From Salinivirgaceae bacterium (GTDB lineage: Bacteria; Bacteroidota; Bacteroidia; Bacteroidales; SZUA-534), in assembly GCA_016284875.1 (NCBI GenBank), contig JAEEPS010000019.1:1-45127 (forward strand): DNA of 45,127 nt, written 5' to 3'. Positions 41,901 through 45,127 of the stretch are shown piece after piece; positions within the stretch are counted from its first letter, which is position 1; every line of letters begins with the position of its first letter. Position numbers and translations under genes: made by a program. Below the pieces are notes generated by a model. That model was not told where the DNA came from, ran no database searches, and worked only from the letters and a program-made list of their open reading frames with translations.

Positions 41901-43996
41901 CTCTCAGCATAAGTTTTGACAAGCAGATCGTCGCAGGCGTCGAATGCTTGTTCTCCCATTGAAGTGACTGTTGCAGGGATAGTGGCCTGAGTCAGCGCGT
42001 CGCAATGGTAAAATGCATGATGGCCAATGGTGGTCAGGGTTTCGGTCTGGCCGAAATCGATGGATGCAAGTTGTTGGCAACCAGCGAACGCTTCATTGCC
42101 AATTTCCTCAATGCCGCTTAAATCAACGGCTGTAATATTCGGGCAGTTATAAAACGCCTTATTACCTACCGAAGAGACATCATCGCCTTCGGCAGTGCTT
42201 ATAACAACCTTATTTATCTGTTCGCAAACACCGAACCAAGGATATTCGTTAAGATAATCAAAAGTGAAATCATCTTTAATGGTTAAAACGCCTTCATCGT
42301 CCATACCCCATTTGTCGATGGCGAACAAAACAACAGTTCTATCGTTGCACCATTCTTCGTCCCACTCTTCAGGGTATCTGCTCTCAGCATATGTTTTGAC
42401 AATCAGGTTTTCGCTGCCATCGAATGCTTGTTTTCCCATAGAAGTGATTGTTTTCGGAATTGTCACCTCAGTCAGCGCCTGGCAACCGTAGAACGCATGA
42501 TCGCCAATAGTGGTCAGGTTTGTGGCCTGGCTGAAATCGATGGTTGCAAGATATGGGTATTGAACAAAACTAACAGCATCTAAGGCTGTAACATCAGCGC
42601 CAACAACAACTTTTTTTATCAGGACGGCCAAATCAATCCACGGATAAGGAGCATTATCATCATAATCCACATCTTCCTTAAGTGTAAACACACCGTCCTC
42701 ATCCAAGTCCCATTTGTTGCCTAACCATCCTACATGGAAAGTGTTAGATTCAACACCCGTCTTTTTCCAATCACTATTCCACGCCGATATTGTTTCCAGG
42801 TCTGCCTCGCATTTGATATATTTGAGGTTGCTGCAACCCTCGAATACATAGCTGCCTACCTGAGTGACTGTCTCCGGAATTGTGACCTCAGTCAGTGCGT
42901 CGCAGTTAGCGAATGTATTTGTGCCTATGGTTGTCAGGTTTTTGGCATTGCTGAAATCAATGGTTTCAAGTGCGTCGTAGTCATAGAACGCCAATAAACC
43001 GATTTCTGTAACATCCTCGCCAACAACAACTTTTTTTATCTGGTCGCGGAAACTGAACCAAGGATAATTTTCAGAATCTTCGTATGTGATGTCATCTGTT
43101 AAGGTTAAAACGCCCTCTTCGCTGAGGCTCCATTTGTCGCAGAGCCATCTCACAGGGAAATAGGAGTCATTACCTTTATAGTTCCAACCCGAAGCCCAGT
43201 CAGCCGCTGCAGTTGCTTCCGCCTCGCAGTTGATGCATTTGAGGTTTCTGCAGCCATAGAATACGTTGTTGTCTACCTGAGTGACTGATTTCGGAATTGT
43301 GAACTCAGTCAGCGCGGAGCAGTTCATGAACGCTTCGTCGCAAATAGTGGTGACAGATTCAGGAATTGTGACCTTAGTCAGTGTGGAGCAGCCTTCGAAG
43401 GCACGATTGCCAATGATTTTAACTGTATTCGGAATCTCCACGCTGCTGTTTTCACCAACATATCGTAAAAGCACGTTCTTTTCCTCATCGGAAAAGACAA
43501 ATCCATCAGAAACATCATAAATTGTTGCTGTAAGGTCAAGACCAGCATAATTATTAGAACCGTCAGAACGGAATCGCAACTTCATATTCGGCGCTCTACT
43601 GGTTATCGATATATTAACAACTGTACCATTTGATGGACTGGCAAACATATTTGAGCCACTGTGGGCGCTTGTCGTAAGTTGGGTAGTGCCGTCCCAAACT
43701 TGCATATAGTCCCATTGATATGAACTCCATATCTCAGTAGCCAGCGTTCCTTCCAGTCCCAAAACCTTGCCTTCGGCAACGCTGATTTCCAGGTAACCAT
43801 TCGAATTGTTCGAATAATTGGCATCTCGCCCGCCAGAATCGTAAATTTTGATTGAGTAGCCAGCGGACTCGCCCGTTAGGTCAACGGAGGTAGTAGTCCC
43901 GTTTGTTGGAATGGTTAAAGGAGTTGGATTCGCTTCTGCCGCCCTGGAGACAAACGCTGCCGCCAAAAGGCATACTAATAAGGGTATTTTCCTCAT
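35939..43996 (-). CDS. Giant mosaic surface protein: CUB-like, BspA LRR, PPC-like and InlB-type repeats, T9SS sorting domain
   Basis: The 2685-residue protein has a signal peptide (MRKIPLLVCLLAAAFVSRA). Residues about 25-155 resemble a CUB domain (SIKIYDSGGRDANYS, DYMQVWDG, LKLRFRSDGS). About 185-820 are BspA LRRs interleaved with four modules of the form KWxLxEEGVLTLxxD...YPW. InlB-type beta repeats (FVRWSNGST) follow, then three PPC-like modules centred near residues 1145, 1360 and 1550 (PNPNCVFVPEVSGEY, with TYGVLFDS and YYISAG). An Asp-rich tract lies at about 1615-1655. About twelve more InlB-type repeats (around 1700-2600; NGTVEGTG..HG..ATL.A....YHFVKWSD) precede the sorting domain (2615-2685, YVYNAMGSLI..GVYVVKTG). 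An adhesin exported by T9SS is inferred. Confidence 0.88.
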   Translation of the reverse strand: MRKIPLLVCLLAAAFVSRAAEANPTPLTIPTNGTTTSVDLTGESAGYSIKIYDSGGRDANYSNNSNGYLEISVAEGKVLGLEGTLATEIWSSYQWDYMQVWDGTTQLTTSAHSGSNMFASPSNGTVVNISITSRAPNMKLRFRSDGSNNYAGLDLTATIYDVSDGFVFSDEEKNVLLRYVGENSSVEIPNTVKIIGNRAFEGCSTLTKVTIPESVTTICDEAFMNCSALTEFTIPKSVTQVDNNVFYGCRNLKCINCEAEATAAADWASGWNYKGNDSYFPVRWLCDKWSLSEEGVLTLTDDITYEDSENYPWFSFRDQIKKVVVGEDVTEIGLLAFYDYDALETIDFSNAKNLTTIGTNTFANCDALTEVTIPETVTQVGSYVFEGCSNLKYIKCEADLETISAWNSDWKKTGVESNTFHVGWLGNKWDLDEDGVFTLKEDVDYDDNAPYPWIDLAVLIKKVVVGADVTALDAVSFVQYPYLATIDFSQATNLTTIGDHAFYGCQALTEVTIPKTITSMGKQAFDGSENLIVKTYAESRYPEEWDEEWCNDRTVVLFAIDKWGMDDEGVLTIKDDFTFDYLNEYPWFGVCEQINKVVISTAEGDDVSSVGNKAFYNCPNITAVDLSGIEEIGNEAFAGCQQLASIDFGQTETLTTIGHHAFYHCDALTQATIPATVTSMGEQAFDACDDLLVKTYAESRTPEGWDEYWIDNNNVVLFDIAKWSLDEEGVLTLKGDVSHENFSEYPWYDVYYRVTEVVISTAEGDNVSLIGKEAFTDCENLTDVDLSGVESIGESTFEGCNLSEVTIPSSVTSIGQFAFANNNDLIILCEAEEKPEGWSEAWNPNNYTTVWRYDRIPVHITVNDNQLGQVSFDEDEPLSEINTTYTYSGETVSIEAIPVDDDVEFVRWSNGSTDSEISLVITDALELEAIFAATGADIFTVSVEVAEDQNEMGQVSGGSQFLNGEEATITATPAIGFEFDKWSDDVTENPYTFTVDRDSTLYAYFKIAQYSVTFTAENGTIEGAEEGVYDYNTELELTAVPAENNFFVQWGNGSNTSLNSKLTVVKDTVCSAEFHAIQEVYEGANTVFATYVQGNDVVLVEPGKDGAKIDGEVLIDAPVQEEPVPYIDVPVNYEGTPNPNCVFVPEVSGEYVFYIESERSTYGVLFDSDANCLATTFNPLAKERVYEIIPKRPKEELIVSTFRYDLTAGEKYYISAGFKYSGIVDELKLQIMAPVTVAAEITAGEGKVKGTGTYTYGSLVKLSADPDINNFFVQWDGGSTDSTNRFVARKDTTVEIEFHAIQPVVKGENTVYATYGRSFYVDNGEKDEDDGEGDDDGEGDDDGEGDDEENYYYGTPNPNCVFVPEVSGEYTFYTEGDEDTYGVLFDSEMNPLEYEDGGGDNENFRINYELTGGETYYISAGYYYGGIVGELTLNIEGPAVITVKVEGNGKIAAKNLESDDEPAIIEESVVFPYYSEVKLTAVPNEDNFFVQWGDGSNKYFNDTIVAVNDTTVEAEFHDIQVVIVGENNVYSTFGRSYFPSRLETFNTPNPNCKFTPTESGTYVIFSESTEDTYGVLFDSDMNLLIYNDYPGDDDEEIDDIDDRVKSVAPEDDVDDDDDDIDDDIDDDIDDDIDDDIDDDIDDDIDDDIDDEIDDDDEEEFVDPEALSTDNFRIKCYLTAGQTYYISAGFYDEDIVDNIKLQIKAPVTITVATNNETQGSVSESGTVVYGEEFEMEAYAAEGCEFLRWSDGSTENPHTIVATENTVYTAFFKGVDQEVYTITANANDPEMGTVTGGSVYLQGESATIIATPAKHYHFVQWQDNDAYTSETITLENISADAEFIAVFAIDQHSLTVLAQNGTPSQTQTTLYDWGSKVNISAEANEHYHFVEWSDGYDEEDRSIRILRDTTVTAIYEIDTYNVELAESEYGSVSGDGEYDWNALATLTATADDHYHFVHWSNGETANPYQFNVVDNVLLSALFGIDTLNVSLAETVENGSVDGLGEYEYGQEASLTAEPAENYKFVRWDGLDVEDNTENPLIMTVEEDVVLSPLFIPADKDLYVITVTSTPSEGGTVNGGGEYLTDEEATLTATPNEGYRFVRWTDDGEGYKNATRTIIVKRDSTFSAKFSLKSFEVALSAGANGTVKGAGDYAYGEKATITATPKEGYHFVKWDDGVEENPRVVTVTDNVTLKAEFAINNYTIEVAATNGTVEGAGKFDHGAEVTLTATAAAGYHFVKWSNNETANPYKFTATSNLSLTAEFAINTYEVTATATNGTVEGTGTYNHGVEATLKAVAAEGYSFVKWSDGVTDATRKVTVTAAVAFTAEFAINTYDVTATATNGTVEGTGKYNHGAEATLKAVANKGYHFVKWSDDVTTETRKATVKSNLSFTAEFAINTYTVTLTDAANGKLTGAGTYEYGATATLEATANAGFRFVKWSDGVKTAKRTLEVVSDTTLTATFAARTYEVAAEAQNGKVEGTGTYDKDAEVTLTATANPGYHFVKWADDTTATNPRKLIVAGDTTVTALFEKEKFVVKLNEKFGKITASSNTLEFGATITLTAVPDEGYHFVMWSDSVLDNPRTVTLTLELLQQVQETGFEFTAIFEKDEEEIPGTAVADEAAEAVNIFAYGNTVVVENATDYIYVYNAMGSLISRVAPETGRTEIQVNGTGVYVVKTGSAAKRVMIND
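36811..37602 (-). repeat. 198-bp tandem coding repeats in the giant protein
   Basis: The string TGTTGATTGC (or TGTTGATGGC) begins at 36811, 37009, 37207 and 37405, each 198 bp apart, so each unit is exactly 66 residues. Units at 37009 and 37207 are nearly identical for long stretches. They encode InlB-type beta repeats with AEFAINTY at the junctions. Confidence 0.88.
39041..39148 (-). repeat. Nine 12-bp repeats encoding Asp-Asp-Asp-Ile
   Basis: On the plus strand the unit is (A/G)ATATC(G/A)TCATC; nine copies start every 12 bp from 39041. On the minus strand each codes DDDI (the last-read one DDEI). Flanking codons add more Asp and Glu. Loss or gain of a unit keeps the frame. Confidence 0.95.
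39955..40008 (-). repeat. Three 18-bp repeats encoding an acidic Gly-Glu-Gly-Asp3 stretch
   Basis: CATCATCACCTTCTCCAT occurs three times head to tail (39955, 39973, 39991), all identical. It lies between a beta repeat and the second PPC-like module of the giant protein and likely acts as an acidic linker. Confidence 0.95.
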
Positions 43997-44081
43997 AGAT
44001 AAAGAATTAAAAGTTATTAAAAAAGTATAAATTTCACTAAATTAGGTGCTTGGCCTTGTGGTCAAAAGACTAATTGAGGTG

Positions 44082-44112
44082 CAAATATCGGCATTTATTT
44101 TGATTTCGCCAA
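44082..44112 (-). promoter_or_regulatory. Promoter candidate for the giant surface protein gene
   Basis: On the minus strand TTG (44110-44112) is followed after 20 bp by GATATTTG (44082-44089), one mismatch from TAnnTTTG. It lies between the stop of the upstream gene (44119) and the start at 43996, with a leader of about 80 nt. Confidence 0.45.
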
Positions 44113-44118
44113 CAGAAA

Positions 44119-45127
44119 TTACTTCTTGGTCAAAATATAAATCGTATTCGATGTGTAGCGGTCGTTCTGAATGGTCTCAACGGTCATTCCGAGTGAGGCG
44201 GCAATCTGGCGCATACGCGTTTCCGACAGGAAGCAGAGCCGCTCTTCGGTCTTGTTGAACTTGATGATGCGCGTCGACATCAGTTCGGTGAAGCGTGTCA
44301 GGCGGTGGCGCTGCTGCTCTTCGGTGTTGCCGTCGCGGATGATAATCTGGCCGCCGTCGGCAAGGGCTGCCACACACTTATCAATCAGTTGCTGCTGATG
44401 GTCGGCGCTCATATAGTGCAGCATATCGTTCATTATGAACACGTCGCTCTGCGGCAGCGGATATTCGAGCGCGTTGGCCTGCTCGAACCGCAGATGGCAG
44501 TGCTGACGAAGCCATCCGTGCTGCGCCACGGCAATCTTGTCGTCGTCGTAGTCGATGCCCAGAATGTCGCGGTCGGCCGATGTCTGCGCAAGCATATAGC
44601 ACAGCGGACCGAATCCGCAGCCAATGTCGGTGATGCGGGCGCGGCGCGGCACTAGTTTGTCGAACAACTCGTAGTTGCCTTCCATACGGATTTTCACGCG
44701 CAGGTACCACTCTTCGACGGGCCCCTTGAAGATGAAATTATGCATTATGCGGCTGTGGATGGCCGTGCTCGACGTGGTTGTAAGTTCGTTGTAGAGTTTT
44801 TGGTATTCGGCTTTGAACCAGGCCGATATGCGTTTTGTGCGTTCCTGATAGGTGTCGCCCCACGAGCGGTCGGTGTGGCTGATGCGCGGCAGAACGCTCA
44901 CCACAATCTTTCCGCGCCGAACCATAAACGGCTGGTTTTTAGGTATCACGTCGCCAGTGCCGTAGAGCAGCACGGGCACAATGTCGAGCCCGAGCGTGTC
45001 GGCAAGCATAAACGCGCCCTTGTGGAAGCGCCCGATGCGGCCGTCGGCAGAGCGTGTGCCTTCGGGGAAGATGACCACCGAAAAGCCTTCGCTGATGCGC
45101 TGCCGCACCGTTTCCTGATTCAGTTCA
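44119..45127 (-). CDS. C-terminal part of a trifunctional MMPL transporter/acyltransferase/methyltransferase
   Basis: The frame is open to the right edge, so the N-terminus is missing; a GTG at 45108 is internal. The first visible part is the end of a PlsC-type acyltransferase (FSVVIFPEGTRS is its block III, with IVPVLLYGTGDVIP after it). A class I SAM methyltransferase follows: motif I ITDIGCGFGPLCYML, the acidic ribose-binding loop ILGIDYDDD, and DVFIMNDMLHYM. Fusion of these two, preceded by an MMPL transporter, is the architecture of the trifunctional protein known from Bacteroidota aryl-polyene and flexirubin-type clusters. The MMPL part cannot be seen, so that portion is inferred. The giant surface protein gene lies 122 bp downstream on the same strand, with a promoter candidate in between. 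Confidence 0.82.
   Translation of the reverse strand, partial: ELNQETVRQRISEGFSVVIFPEGTRSADGRIGRFHKGAFMLADTLGLDIVPVLLYGTGDVIPKNQPFMVRRGKIVVSVLPRISHTDRSWGDTYQERTKRISAWFKAEYQKLYNELTTTSSTAIHSRIMHNFIFKGPVEEWYLRVKIRMEGNYELFDKLVPRRARITDIGCGFGPLCYMLAQTSADRDILGIDYDDDKIAVAQHGWLRQHCHLRFEQANALEYPLPQSDVFIMNDMLHYMSADHQQQLIDKCVAALADGGQIIIRDGNTEEQQRHRLTRFTELMSTRIIKFNKTEERLCFLSETRMRQIAASLGMTVETIQNDRYTSNTIYILTKK

Overview
The window looks like a chromosomal segment of a member of the Bacteroidales (Bacteroidota). The evidence is -7 promoter elements of the TAnnTTTG type, weak Shine-Dalgarno signals, surface proteins ending in a type IX secretion (T9SS) sorting domain, BspA-type leucine-rich repeat proteins, a lipoprotein with an acidic export signal after its cysteine, a lysyl-tRNA synthetase with a C-terminal extension, and the C-terminus of an MMPL/acyltransferase/methyltransferase fusion. 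The CE2 esterase and GH43 glycosidase suggest a plant-polysaccharide-rich habitat such as gut or rumen; that is inference. No tRNA, rRNA, CRISPR array, transposase or prophage was seen.

Left part (1-7.9 kb): the N-terminus of a PgpH-like 7TM-HD phosphohydrolase runs off the left edge. Next come a large coiled-coil surface lipoprotein paired with a small outer-membrane barrel-like protein, an AAA ATPase of the DUF4143 family preceded by four exactly phased 33-bp repeats, a secreted CE2-type acetyl esterase, and a stand-alone receiver-domain protein.

Central housekeeping part (8-14.7 kb): alanine dehydrogenase, a small LRR protein, tsaE, purN and rnhA (the last two overlap by 4 bp), a 744-residue EF-hand membrane protein of unknown function, and dihydrofolate reductase. 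At 14.9-18.3 kb a three-gene surface-glycan block encodes a UDP-sugar 2-epimerase, a WbpG-type amidotransferase and a GT-B glycosyltransferase. A secreted GH43 enzyme follows.

20-24.6 kb is a minus-strand run: a PNPOx-like protein with an apparent signal peptide, an NSS sodium symporter, an exported TPR protein and Dtd. Then come a 1209-residue BspA/InlB-repeat T9SS cargo protein, an acyl-CoA synthetase, lysS, an exported TPR protein, and the zinc-ribbon/NIF3 gene pair.

35.9-44.0 kb is one gene for a 2685-residue surface protein with a CUB-like domain, BspA LRRs, three PPC-like modules, an Asp-rich microsatellite tract and many InlB-type repeats, ending in the same sorting domain as the 1209-residue protein. 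The right edge holds the end of a trifunctional MMPL transporter/acyltransferase/methyltransferase gene of the kind found in aryl-polyene/flexirubin clusters, so such a cluster may lie just outside.

The least explained items are the 33-bp repeat array before the ATPase, a REP-like palindrome embedded in frame in a T9SS sorting domain, a possible ~70-nt RNA between two terminators near 35.8 kb, the EF-hand membrane protein, and a recurring family of short intergenic repeats.
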